Source of the DNA: CAWCBG01 sp963793845
GTDB taxonomy: Bacteria > Acidobacteriota > Terriglobia > Terriglobales > Acidobacteriaceae
Direction of reading: 5' to 3'
NCBI GenBank assembly: GCA_963793845.1
Contig: CAWCBG010000006.1
Span: 57,115-121,114, forward strand
DNA length: 64,000 nt
A program made the translations under genes and the position numbers. Position 1 is the stretch's first letter; each line of letters starts with the position of its first letter. This document shows positions 41,975 through 49,689 of the stretch, piece by piece. The notes beneath the pieces are model-generated. The model made no database searches. It was not told the origin of the DNA and saw nothing but the letters and a program-made list of their open reading frames with translations.

Positions 41975-42215
41975 CTCGGTCGAGCTGAAGGTGAATGGCG
42001 CTGCGGTGCGGGTGCCGCGCGGAGCCACGGTCGCGGCTGCCGTGATCCTCGCCGGACACTCCCAATTCCGGCGATCGGTGAGCGGTGAGGCGCGCGGTCC
42101 GTTGTGCGGCATGGGCGTGTGCTTCGAGTGCCGCGTCGCCATCGACGGGCAGGAGCACTGTCGCAGTTGCCAGATCGTCTGCCGCGAAGGAATGGACGTG
42201 ACCACCAGTGAATGA
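41967..42215 (+). CDS. [2Fe-2S] subunit of the hydroxyproline dehydrogenase
   Basis: The 82-residue protein begins MSDSVELKVNGAAVRVPRG and carries the ferredoxin-like set C47-x4-C52-x2-C55 (PLCGMGVCFEC) with further Cys65, Cys68 and Cys72. This is the small (2Fe-2S) component seen in HcnA/hydroxyproline-dehydrogenase gamma subunits. It overlaps the DAO-like gene by 8 bases and the following FAD subunit by 8 bases. It is cytoplasmic, probably relaying electrons between flavins. Confidence 0.92.
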   Translation: MSDSVELKVNGAAVRVPRGATVAAAVILAGHSQFRRSVSGEARGPLCGMGVCFECRVAIDGQEHCRSCQIVCREGMDVTTSE

Positions 42216-43488
42216 CGTGCGCCACAGCTTCGACGTGCTGGTGGTAGGGCGGCGGTCCTGCAGGAATTGCTGCCGCGGTGTGCGCGGCCGAGTCGGGCCG
42301 GCGCGTCGGCTTGGCCGATGACAATCCCGGCCTCGGCGGGCAGATTTGGCGTGGTGAAGAGACGGCTCCAGGCACGAGCGCAGCTCGTTCATGGTACCGC
42401 CGGTTCGAGAATGCGAAAGTTGAATACCTGCGCGGGCATCGTATCTTCGGAGCCGCTGATGACCAGACGCTGCTCAGCGAAACATCTGATGCCTGTCACG
42501 AGTTGAAGTTCGACAAGCTGATTCTGGCCACCGGCGCGCGCGAACGATTTCTGCCGTTCCCAGGATGGACGCTGCCCAATGTTATGGGCGCAGGCGGCCT
42601 GCAAGCGCTGGTCAAGTCGGGCGTGCCCGTGAAGGGACGCCATGTCGTGGTGGCAGGAACCGGACCGCTGCTACTCGCGGTAGCGGCCTATCTGAAACAG
42701 CATGGCGCGGAAGTTCGCGCCATCGCCGAGCAGGCAGGCTGGGGCAAGCTGCTGCGGTTCGGCGCAGGCCTGATCGGCCAGCCGGGAAAGATCGCGCAAG
42801 CCCTGTCGCTGCGACGGCAATTGGGATCAACGGATTACATTACCGACTGCTGGCCGATTGCGGCCGAAGGCGACGGTAAACTGCAAAGCGTGACTCTGCG
42901 CTCGGGCTCGAAGACGGTGAAGGTACCCTGCGATTACCTGGCGTGCGGCTTTCATCTGGTGCCAAACGTTGAGCTGCCGGTTCTGCTGGGGTGCGTGCTC
43001 GACTAGCGGCTTCGTGCGCGTCGATAACGGTCAGCAGACCACGATCCGCAACGTCTACTGCGCAGGAGAGCCGACCGGCATCGGCGGCCTTGAGCTGTCC
43101 TTGGTCGAAGGCGAGATCGCGGGATACTCGGCGACGCGGCGCGACGGCGAAGGCTGAGCCGCTCTTTACTCAGCGCAGCAAGCTGCAGAAGTTTGCCGCC
43201 CGTATGGATGCGGCCTTCGCGCTCAATCCCGCGCTGCGCTCTCTGGCGACCGACGAGACCCTGGTGTGCCGCTGCGAAGACGTCGAACTGAAACGGCTGA
43301 AGGAACACGACGGCTGGCGCAGCGCCAAGCTGCATACCCGCTGCGGCATGGGGCCCTGCCAGGGACGCATTTGCGGCCCGGCAGTGGATTTCCTGCTGGG
43401 GTGGAAGGTGGAGTCGGTTCGTCCTCCAATCTTTCCGGCGCGTGTCGAGAGCCTTGCCGCGTGCGCGGAATTGGCCGGCAAACATTAG
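42208..43488 (+). pseudogene. FAD/NAD(P)-binding hydroxyproline dehydrogenase subunit, frameshifted as sequenced
   Basis: Three reading frames together encode one oxidoreductase. GTG 42208 begins NDVRHSFDVLVVGG, then frame 2 (from about 42250) gives PAGIAAAVCAAESGRR, LATGARERFLPFPGWTLPNV and VVAGTGPLLLAVAAYL. From about 42990 frame 3 gives GFVRVDNGQQTTIRNVYCAGEPTGIGG. From about 43147 frame 1 returns with the Cys-rich BFD-like tail CRCEDVELKRLK, CGMGPCQGRICG. All three shifts are +1 and are repaired by removing one G from a G run (near 42247-42249, 42988-42991 and 43145-43147), restoring the original frame. It could be a decayed gene, but sequencing or assembly error is as likely. Intact, it would be the HcnB-like alpha subunit. 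Confidence 0.85.
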
Positions 43489-43509
43489 AATTCAAACAGG
43501 AGCTATGCA

Positions 43510-44445
43510 ATGAAATGGAACGGTGTACTGCCTGCGATCACAACCAGCTTCGACGAGCACCTGCGTGTCGATCACGCCTTCATTGCCGAGCATTGCCGCT
43601 GGCTGGTGGAAAACGGTTGCACAGGCATCGTCGCACTGGGCTCGCTGGGCGAGGGCGCGACCCTAACTTCCGAGGAGAAGGGTGCGATCCTGAAGACCTG
43701 CGTCAGTGCGGTGGGGCAAAGCGTACCGGTCGCTGCTGCCATCTCCGCGCTCAGCACTCGCGAGGCGGTGGAGCTTGCTAAGGCCGCTGCCGGAGCCGGT
43801 TGCCAGGGCCTGATGGTCCTGCCGCCGTACGTCTACGTCGGCGACTGGCGCGAGATGAAGGCCCACGTGAAGGCCATCATGGACGCCACCGATCTGTCCT
43901 GCATGCTGTACAACAACCCGGTCGCTTACGGCACCGACTTCCTGCCCGGGCAGATTGCCGAACTGGCCGCCGAACAGAATAATCTGCACGCCGTAAAAGA
44001 ATCGAGCACCGATGCCCGCCGGGTAACCGCGATTAAAGCGCTGCTGGGCGACCGGCTGTCGATCCTGGTTGGCGTGGACGATGTGCTGGTGGAAGGCGTT
44101 GCCGCGGGCGCGACTGGATGGATCGCCGGCCTGGTGAATGCCTTTCCTCGCGAGTCGGTCGAACTGTTCAACCTGGCCCTGGCAGGTGAGCGCGAAAAAA
44201 CTGCCGAGCTGTATTACTGGTTCCTGCCGTTGTTGCGCATGGATACGGTTCCGAAATTCGTGCAGCTCATCAAGCTGGCACAGCAGGAAGCTAACGTGGG
44301 CAACGCGCGCGTGCGTCCGCCGCGACTGGAGCTGACGGGAGCGGAACGCGACACGGCTTTGCAGACCATTCGCGCTGCCATCCGCAACCGCCCCGCGCAG
44401 TGGCAGAGCAGCAGACTGGAGTCGGTCAGCCATGCCCGTCAATAA
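43510..44445 (+). CDS. DapA-family 1-pyrroline-4-hydroxy-2-carboxylate deaminase
   Basis: The 311-residue protein is a DHDPS-like TIM barrel with GSLGEGATLT, CMLYNNPVAYG (Tyr134) and the Schiff-base lysine K163 in HAVKESS. In hydroxyproline operons this family member deaminates and dehydrates 1-pyrroline-4-hydroxy-2-carboxylate to 2-oxoglutarate semialdehyde. It begins 22 bases after the frameshifted FAD subunit and overlaps the aldehyde dehydrogenase by 14 bases. Assignment to the deaminase, not dihydrodipicolinate synthase, is from context. Confidence 0.92.
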   Translation: MKWNGVLPAITTSFDEHLRVDHAFIAEHCRWLVENGCTGIVALGSLGEGATLTSEEKGAILKTCVSAVGQSVPVAAAISALSTREAVELAKAAAGAGCQGLMVLPPYVYVGDWREMKAHVKAIMDATDLSCMLYNNPVAYGTDFLPGQIAELAAEQNNLHAVKESSTDARRVTAIKALLGDRLSILVGVDDVLVEGVAAGATGWIAGLVNAFPRESVELFNLALAGEREKTAELYYWFLPLLRMDTVPKFVQLIKLAQQEANVGNARVRPPRLELTGAERDTALQTIRAAIRNRPAQWQSSRLESVSHARQ

Positions 44446-46054
44446 CGGCACAGAAACCGCTGTGGGTGCGGAGTTGCGTGGGCGGTCGCTGATCGGCTTC
44501 TCCCTGGGATCGGAGCAGGGAAGCGCGTTTCACGCGGTTAACCCCGCCGATGCAACTGAGCTTCCACCGGCGTACTACTCCGCGAGTCTCACCGATGTTG
44601 ATGCGGCGGCGCGATTGGCTGAGGATGCCTTTCTCGTCTACAGCCGCGTGCCGGGAAAAGCACGCGCAGCTTTTCTGCGCACGATTGCGTCTCGCATCGA
44701 CGCGCTGGGAGAAACGTTAGCTCTCCGCATGGTGCAGGAGACGGCTTTGCCGGCGGCACGTGCGCAGTCGGAGATGGGCCGAACCTGTGCCCAGTTGCGG
44801 CTCTTCGCGGATGTCGTGGAGGAGGGCTCGTGGGTGAACGCCCGCATCGACCCAGCGTTGCCCGAGCGCAAGCCGCTGCCGCGACCCGATCTTCGCTCCA
44901 TGTTGCGTCCGCTGGGACCGGTCGCGGTGTTCAGCGCCAGCAACTTCCCACTGGCGTTCTCCGTCGCTGGCGGCGATACCGCGTCCGCTCTGGCAGCCGG
45001 TTGTCCGGTGATCGTGAAAGCCCACCCGGCGCATCCCGGCACCTCGGAGTTGGTCGGGGCCGCGGTGCGGGAGAGTGTTCGCGAGCATGGCCTGCCGGAG
45101 GGCGTGTTCTCGCTGCTGTTCGATGCTGGAATTGAGATTGGCACGGCGCTGGTGCAGCATCCGGCGATCAAGGCCGTAGGCTTCACCGGATCGCGTGCCG
45201 GCGGGCTCGCCCTGATGAAGGCGGCTTCGTCGCGTACCGAACCGATCCCGTTTTATGCGGAGATGAGTAGCGCCAATCCGGTTTTCGTGCTGCCGGGTGC
45301 GATGCGAGAGCGCGGCGAGCAGATCGCCGCCGGCCTGCATGCTTCGATCACGCTGGGGGCAGGCCAATTCTGCACCAAGCCGGGGATGGTTGTGCTGAAC
45401 AATGACGACATGGCCGACTCGTTCGCAGCCAAGCTTCGCGAGATGGTCTCCGCCAGCCCGCAATTCACGCTGCTGAATCGCGGCATTCAGAGCGCCTATC
45501 AGCGGGGCTCGGGAGAGCGCGCGGCTCAGGCTCAACTACTGGCTCAAGGCAGGGCTGGCGATGCATCCGGCTTTCACGTCACGGCAGCCGCCTTTGAAGT
45601 AAGCGGCGACGAGTTGGCGGCAAATTCAAGCCTGTCCGACGAATTGTTTGGCCCCTCGACACTATTGGTGAGGAGTTCCAGCCGCGAGCAGTTGCTCGAC
45701 ATCGCACGCGGCCTGGAAGGCCATCTGACTGCCACGATCCATGGCACTCCCCAAGACCTGGCCGACTATCGCGACCTCGTCGAGATTCTGGAGCGCAAGG
45801 CCGGGCGCCTGATCTTCAACGGATTTCCCACTGGGGTTGAAGTGTCGCATGCGATGGTACATGGCGGACCGTATCCAGCGACTTCGGACTCGCGCACAAC
45901 TTCCGTCGGCAGCATGGCGATCTTTCGTTTCGCGCGGCCGGTGTGCTTCCAGGGATTTCCCGGCGACGCTCTGCCGCCGGAGTTGCAAGATCCCAATCCT
46001 CTGGGAATTTGGCGGCTGGTTGAGGGCAAGCTTACCCGTGAACCCGCGCAGTGA
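44432..46054 (+). CDS. 2-oxoglutarate semialdehyde dehydrogenase
   Basis: The 540-residue aldehyde dehydrogenase has FSASNFPLAFSVAGGDTASAL, GCPVIVKAHPAHPGTSELV, GFTGSRAGGLAL, the general-base Glu in PFYAEMSSANPVFVLP and the nucleophile Cys in GAGQFCTKPGM, with ELFGPSTLLVR at the C-terminal side. The sequence resembles the type III KGSA dehydrogenases of pentose/hydroxyproline pathways, oxidising 2-oxoglutarate semialdehyde to 2-oxoglutarate with NAD(P). It closes the operon. Its start lies within the 3' end of the deaminase gene. Confidence 0.94.
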   Translation: MPVNNGTETAVGAELRGRSLIGFSLGSEQGSAFHAVNPADATELPPAYYSASLTDVDAAARLAEDAFLVYSRVPGKARAAFLRTIASRIDALGETLALRMVQETALPAARAQSEMGRTCAQLRLFADVVEEGSWVNARIDPALPERKPLPRPDLRSMLRPLGPVAVFSASNFPLAFSVAGGDTASALAAGCPVIVKAHPAHPGTSELVGAAVRESVREHGLPEGVFSLLFDAGIEIGTALVQHPAIKAVGFTGSRAGGLALMKAASSRTEPIPFYAEMSSANPVFVLPGAMRERGEQIAAGLHASITLGAGQFCTKPGMVVLNNDDMADSFAAKLREMVSASPQFTLLNRGIQSAYQRGSGERAAQAQLLAQGRAGDASGFHVTAAAFEVSGDELAANSSLSDELFGPSTLLVRSSSREQLLDIARGLEGHLTATIHGTPQDLADYRDLVEILERKAGRLIFNGFPTGVEVSHAMVHGGPYPATSDSRTTSVGSMAIFRFARPVCFQGFPGDALPPELQDPNPLGIWRLVEGKLTREPAQ

Positions 46055-46171
46055 CGAATGCTGCTCTGGTTGGGGTAGTTAACGATTTTATTCATACAAC
46101 TTCTGCAACGACGTGTGTAGCTCTCACATCGAATTAACGTTGTCTCGACAGAATTAGTTTCTGCGGGATGG

Positions 46172-46200
46172 TTGACGATCCCAGCGAATCCGGGTAGAGT
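46172..46200 (+). promoter_or_regulatory. Sigma-70-like promoter of the sulfur operon
   Basis: TTGACG (46172-46177) and TAGAGT (46195-46200) are separated by 17 bases, the optimal spacing. Transcription would start near 46207, only about 3 bases before the ATG of the leader peptide, so the leader would be essentially leaderless. Confidence 0.65.
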
Positions 46201-46209
46201 CTCATAATC

Positions 46210-46299
46210 ATGTTGATGGCTTGTCAGACCATGTGTTGTCCAATGACCTGCGCTTGTTGCGGGTTCACATGTTCTGACGCCGAGGGGAACACCACCTAA
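46210..46299 (+). CDS. Cysteine-rich leader peptide (candidate attenuator)
   Basis: A 29-codon frame runs from ATG 46210 to TAA 46297-46299. The peptide has seven Cys residues (positions 5, 9, 10, 14, 16, 17, 21; phrases MACQTMCC and TCACCGFTC), an extreme enrichment. An intrinsic terminator begins 26 bases after its stop and a siroheme sulfite/nitrite reductase gene 91 bases after. The predicted transcript start is only a few bases upstream of the ATG. Polycysteine leaderless leader peptides acting as cysteine-responsive attenuators are known in mycobacteria. A small metal-binding peptide is the main alternative. No functional proof is possible from sequence. Confidence 0.72.
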   Translation: MLMACQTMCCPMTCACCGFTCSDAEGNTT

Positions 46300-46324
46300 G
46301 CACTTTTTTAGTTTCGGAATTCCC

Positions 46325-46368
46325 AAACCCACGCGTCAGGCATACCTGGCACGTGGGTTTTTCTTTTT
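46325..46368 (+). terminator. Intrinsic terminator in the leader of the sulfite reductase operon
   Basis: AAACCCACG (46325-46333) pairs with CGTGGGTTT (46352-46360), with an inner CAGG/CCTG stem, followed by TTCTTTTT. Lying between the Cys-rich leader and the reductase, it would stop transcription unless relieved, as in attenuation. Confidence 0.85.
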
Positions 46369-46389
46369 GGCGCGAAGTCGAGGACAGCG

Positions 46390-48093
46390 ATGGCAGAATC
46401 GGCAAAGGAAACCAAGACTCAACGAGTGGAGCGGCTCAAACGGGAGAAGAATCCGTGGGAGCATCTTGACGAGATTCGCTCGTTTGCGCGCGGCGGATTT
46501 GGCACGATTCCGCCTGAATGGTTGGGGACGTACTTCCGCGCCTGGGGCGTCTACACCCAGGGAGATGGCGCCGGTGTAATCGGAGGGTCAGGCGGCGAAG
46601 GTCGGGCTCTACCGTTCTTTATGGTGCGAATTCGCATTCCCAATGGCCTTCTGCTGGCGCACCAGGCCAAGACCGTCGCCGACGTCATCGAAAAGTATGC
46701 GCGCGGCAACGCCGATCTCACCGTCCGCCAAAATATTCAGCTGCACTGGGTCACCATCGAAGACCTGCCCACCGTGCTCGATGCCCTTTGGCGCTGCGGC
46801 CTGACCACCATGGGTTCGTGCGGAGATGACACGCGCAACATCGTTGGCTGCCCGCTGGCAGGAGTCGATGCTGATGAACTGTACGACGCCTCCACGCTGC
46901 TGCTGGAAGCCAACGCGCAGTTCGTTGGCAACGCGCAGTTCTATAACCTTCCCCGCAAATTCAAGATGTGCATCACCGGTTGCAGCGTGTGGTGCTCTTA
47001 TCCGGAGATCAACGACGTCGGACTGACGGCGGCGCGGCGTGCCGGCAAGCATGGCGAGGAAATTGGTTTTTCGCTGCGGGTTGCCGGAGGCCTCTCGACT
47101 GACCCGCACTTGGCACGGCGACTGAATGCGTTTGTCCTGCCACACCAGGTGTTGCCGGTGCTGAAGGGCATTGCCGGAATCTTCCGCGACAGCGACGTGC
47201 TGCGGGAAAACCGCGAGCGGGCCCGCCTGAAATTCCTCTTCCTCAAGCATGGCTGGACGGAGGAGAGCTTTCTCGACGAGTTGCAACGGCGTATAGGCTT
47301 CCAGTTGGCGCCGGCGGTTGCGGAAGACATGCCCGACGATGTCTATCGCGACCACGTCGGGGTTCACCAGCAGAAGCAGCCCGGTTATTACTATGTGGGA
47401 GCTTCGGTCCTCCGGGGTCGCATTAGCGCCGAACAGCTTCGACTGGTGGCGGATCTGGCGGAAACCTACGCTGGAGGCGAACTGCGGACCAGTACCATGC
47501 AGAACCTGCTGATCGTGAATGTGCCGCGGAAGAATGTGGCAGTTCTGGCAGACACACTGACGCTGGCAGGGCTGCCCATAGAGGGCTCCCCGTTTGCGCG
47601 TGGCGTGGTGGCGTGCTCCGGCACGGAGTTCTGCAAGCTGGCTATCACGGAGACCAAGTCGTACGCGCGCTGGCTGGTCGAGGAACTGGATGAGCGGCTT
47701 CCCGGATTTGAGCAGGATCTGCGGTTGAACATCACCGGCTGCCCCAACAGTTGCGGGCAGCATTGGATCGCCGATCTGGGACTCGAGGGCAAGAAGATCA
47801 AGCAGGACGGGCGGCTGGTGGATGCCTACTACTTCTGCGTGGGTGGCGGAGTGGGTAAGTACCAGTCCATTGCGCGTCCGGTAGGGTATCGCTGCCCGGC
47901 CGCTGAAGTGCCTGACGCCATCGAGCGGCTGCTGACTGATTTTCGTGAGAACCGGTTTCCAGGTGAGAACCTGCGGCGCTACTTTGCGCGGCATTCCGTC
48001 GACGAGATTCGTACGGTTCTTGCCGGGCAGGTGTTTGCCGCGGTGGAACGTGATCCCTCGCCCGGCCGCGTGCCGCACGGAGTGGAGGGATGA
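46390..48093 (+). CDS. Siroheme/[4Fe-4S] sulfite (or nitrite) reductase
   Basis: The 567-residue protein has two ferredoxin-like half-domains and two NirA-type repeats: LPFFMVRIRIPNGLLLAHQ, GNADLTVRQNIQLHW, MGSCGDDTRNIVGCP and YPEINDVGL. The cofactor cysteines are Cys409, Cys415 (C-x5-C in ACSGTEFC) and Cys451, Cys455 (C-x3-C in GCPNSCG). This is the siroheme-[4Fe-4S] site reducing sulfite to sulfide or nitrite to ammonia with ferredoxin. The adjacent siroheme genes fit either; the Cys-rich leader and YeiH-type transporter favour sulfite reductase. It overlaps the next gene by four bases (ATGA). Confidence 0.94.
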   Translation: MAESAKETKTQRVERLKREKNPWEHLDEIRSFARGGFGTIPPEWLGTYFRAWGVYTQGDGAGVIGGSGGEGRALPFFMVRIRIPNGLLLAHQAKTVADVIEKYARGNADLTVRQNIQLHWVTIEDLPTVLDALWRCGLTTMGSCGDDTRNIVGCPLAGVDADELYDASTLLLEANAQFVGNAQFYNLPRKFKMCITGCSVWCSYPEINDVGLTAARRAGKHGEEIGFSLRVAGGLSTDPHLARRLNAFVLPHQVLPVLKGIAGIFRDSDVLRENRERARLKFLFLKHGWTEESFLDELQRRIGFQLAPAVAEDMPDDVYRDHVGVHQQKQPGYYYVGASVLRGRISAEQLRLVADLAETYAGGELRTSTMQNLLIVNVPRKNVAVLADTLTLAGLPIEGSPFARGVVACSGTEFCKLAITETKSYARWLVEELDERLPGFEQDLRLNITGCPNSCGQHWIADLGLEGKKIKQDGRLVDAYYFCVGGGVGKYQSIARPVGYRCPAAEVPDAIERLLTDFRENRFPGENLRRYFARHSVDEIRTVLAGQVFAAVERDPSPGRVPHGVEG

Positions 48094-48725
48094 GCTCGCA
48101 AGCGCCAGCGCTGTTTCCCATGTTTGTGAAGCTCGAAGCAAGGTCCTGCCTGGTTGTGGGCGGAGGCGCTATGGCCGAGTCGAAGGTCGAAAGCCTGCTT
48201 GCGGCTGGCGCCAGGGTGACGGTCGTCGCTGCCCGCGTTACGGCTGCGGTCGCAGAACTAGCACGCTTGAGTTCGATCGTATGGTCTCCTCGCGAATTTG
48301 AAATCAGCGATCTCGATGGAGTGTTTCTCGTTATCGCTGCGACCTCGGATGACAGAGTGAATGAACTTGTATTCCGTGAGGCCGATCGGCGCAACATCCT
48401 GTGCAATGCGGTCGATCAGCCGCCACGTTGCCACTTCTACTTTCCGGCTGTGCTGCGGCGTGGCGCGTTGCAGATTGCCATCTCGACGGCGGGGCTCAGC
48501 CCAGCTCTCGCGCAACGCATCCGCAAGGAGCTGGAGGCCGAATTTGGGCCGGAATACGAAGAGTGGCTGGAGCGGCTGGGCCGGGTTCGCGCTCGTCTGA
48601 TGCGAAAGGGAATCGACTTCGAAGTTAGAAAGAAGCTTCTGCATCGTCTGGCCAGCAGGGAAGCATTCGATCGGACGCAGGCGCGACGCTCGCGCCAAGC
48701 CTCTTCGCGGGGAGCGGTGGCATGA
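48090..48725 (+). CDS. Precorrin-2 dehydrogenase / sirohydrochlorin ferrochelatase (Met8/CysG-N type)
   Basis: The 211-residue protein has a Rossmann NAD site LVVGGGAMAESKVESLLAAG, VFLVIAATSDDRVNELVF, and NAVDQPPRCHFYFPAVLRRGALQIAISTAGLSPALA, the fingerprint of siroheme synthase N-terminal domains. It oxidises precorrin-2 and inserts iron to give siroheme for the reductase encoded just upstream. It overlaps both neighbours by four bases (ATGA), so translation of the operon is coupled. Confidence 0.95.
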   Translation: MSSQAPALFPMFVKLEARSCLVVGGGAMAESKVESLLAAGARVTVVAARVTAAVAELARLSSIVWSPREFEISDLDGVFLVIAATSDDRVNELVFREADRRNILCNAVDQPPRCHFYFPAVLRRGALQIAISTAGLSPALAQRIRKELEAEFGPEYEEWLERLGRVRARLMRKGIDFEVRKKLLHRLASREAFDRTQARRSRQASSRGAVA

Positions 48726-49489
48726 CGGGCAGGATCTATCTCGTGGGAGCAGGGCCGGGCGATCCCGAACTGCTGACACTGAAGGCTCTCCGCCTGCTGC
48801 GGTCCGCCGACGTGGTTCTCCATGACGCCCTGGTGACAGACGAGATTCTGCAACTCTCGCGTCCCCACGCTCAGCTCATTGATGTAGGAAAGCGTGTCGG
48901 CGATCACCGCTTTACCCAGCGTGAAATCAACCAGCAGATGATCGAGTGCGCGCAATGGGCGAACACAGTCGTGCGGTTGAAAGGCGGCGATCCGCTGATC
49001 TTCGGACGCGCTGCCGAAGAGATGGCCGCTCTGCGCGAAGCAGGCATCGAGTTCGAGATTGTTCCCGGAATCACCGCCGCGATTGCTGCCGCTGCCCAAG
49101 CCCGAATTTCGCTGACGGATCGCGCAAGTGCCTCGGCCATAACCTTCGTTACAGCGCATAAGGCGTCGGGAAAGTGTTCCGTGAATTTCGCGAGCCTTGC
49201 GACAAACCACGGCACCCTGGCGATCTACATGCCGGGTGGCTCATACGGCGAGATCAGCCGCCAGATGATGGCCGCGGGAATCGCGGCCGAGACAGCTTGC
49301 CTGGTGGTGTCGAATGCCTGCCGCGGGAATCAGGAGCTGCGGTGGACCGATCTTGGCGGCCTGCGATCGATCACCCCGATGGAGACACCTGCGCTGCTGA
49401 TTGTCGGTTCCGTAGCGCGTTGCTGCGACGAGTCTGTGGCAGCCGCTCTGGTGCAATGCCATCAGGGGTCGACCCACGCAGTGCGTTGA
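48722..49489 (+). CDS. cobA: Uroporphyrinogen-III C-methyltransferase
   Basis: The 255-residue protein starts at MTGRIYLVGAGPGDPELLTLKALRLL and has LVTDEILQL, KRVGDH, VRLKGGDPLIFGRAAEE and EFEIVPGITAAIAAAA: a complete SUMT. It adds two methyl groups to uroporphyrinogen III, giving precorrin-2 for siroheme. It overlaps the dehydrogenase/chelatase gene by four bases. Confidence 0.96.
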   Translation: MTGRIYLVGAGPGDPELLTLKALRLLRSADVVLHDALVTDEILQLSRPHAQLIDVGKRVGDHRFTQREINQQMIECAQWANTVVRLKGGDPLIFGRAAEEMAALREAGIEFEIVPGITAAIAAAAQARISLTDRASASAITFVTAHKASGKCSVNFASLATNHGTLAIYMPGGSYGEISRQMMAAGIAAETACLVVSNACRGNQELRWTDLGGLRSITPMETPALLIVGSVARCCDESVAAALVQCHQGSTHAVR

Positions 49490-49519
49490 CGGATGCGAAA
49501 TCTCATGAAGGAGCGAACC

Positions 49520-49648
49520 ATGTCACAACCACAGGAGCAATCCGAGCGTAAGGGGCCAGCCATGTCGCTCGACATCTGGGCGGTCGCTGTTGCGCTGGCG
49601 CTGGCCCTGCTGATTCGGTTGGGCGTCATTCCTCGCGTGCCCTGGTAG
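49520..49648 (+). CDS. 42-residue single-helix membrane peptide
   Basis: ATG 49520 follows AAGGAGCGAACC, an excellent ribosome site. The 42-residue product has a polar N-terminus (MSQPQEQSERKGPA), one hydrophobic helix (DIWAVAVALALALLIRLGV) and ends IPRVPW. It lies 30 bases after cobA and 41 bases before the YeiH transporter, all on the same strand, so it could be a small accessory subunit of that transporter. No family is recognised. Confidence 0.75.
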   Translation: MSQPQEQSERKGPAMSLDIWAVAVALALALLIRLGVIPRVPW

Positions 49649-49689
49649 AAACCATTCAGCCGTCGAGTATTTTGCAAGGAGAGAATTTA

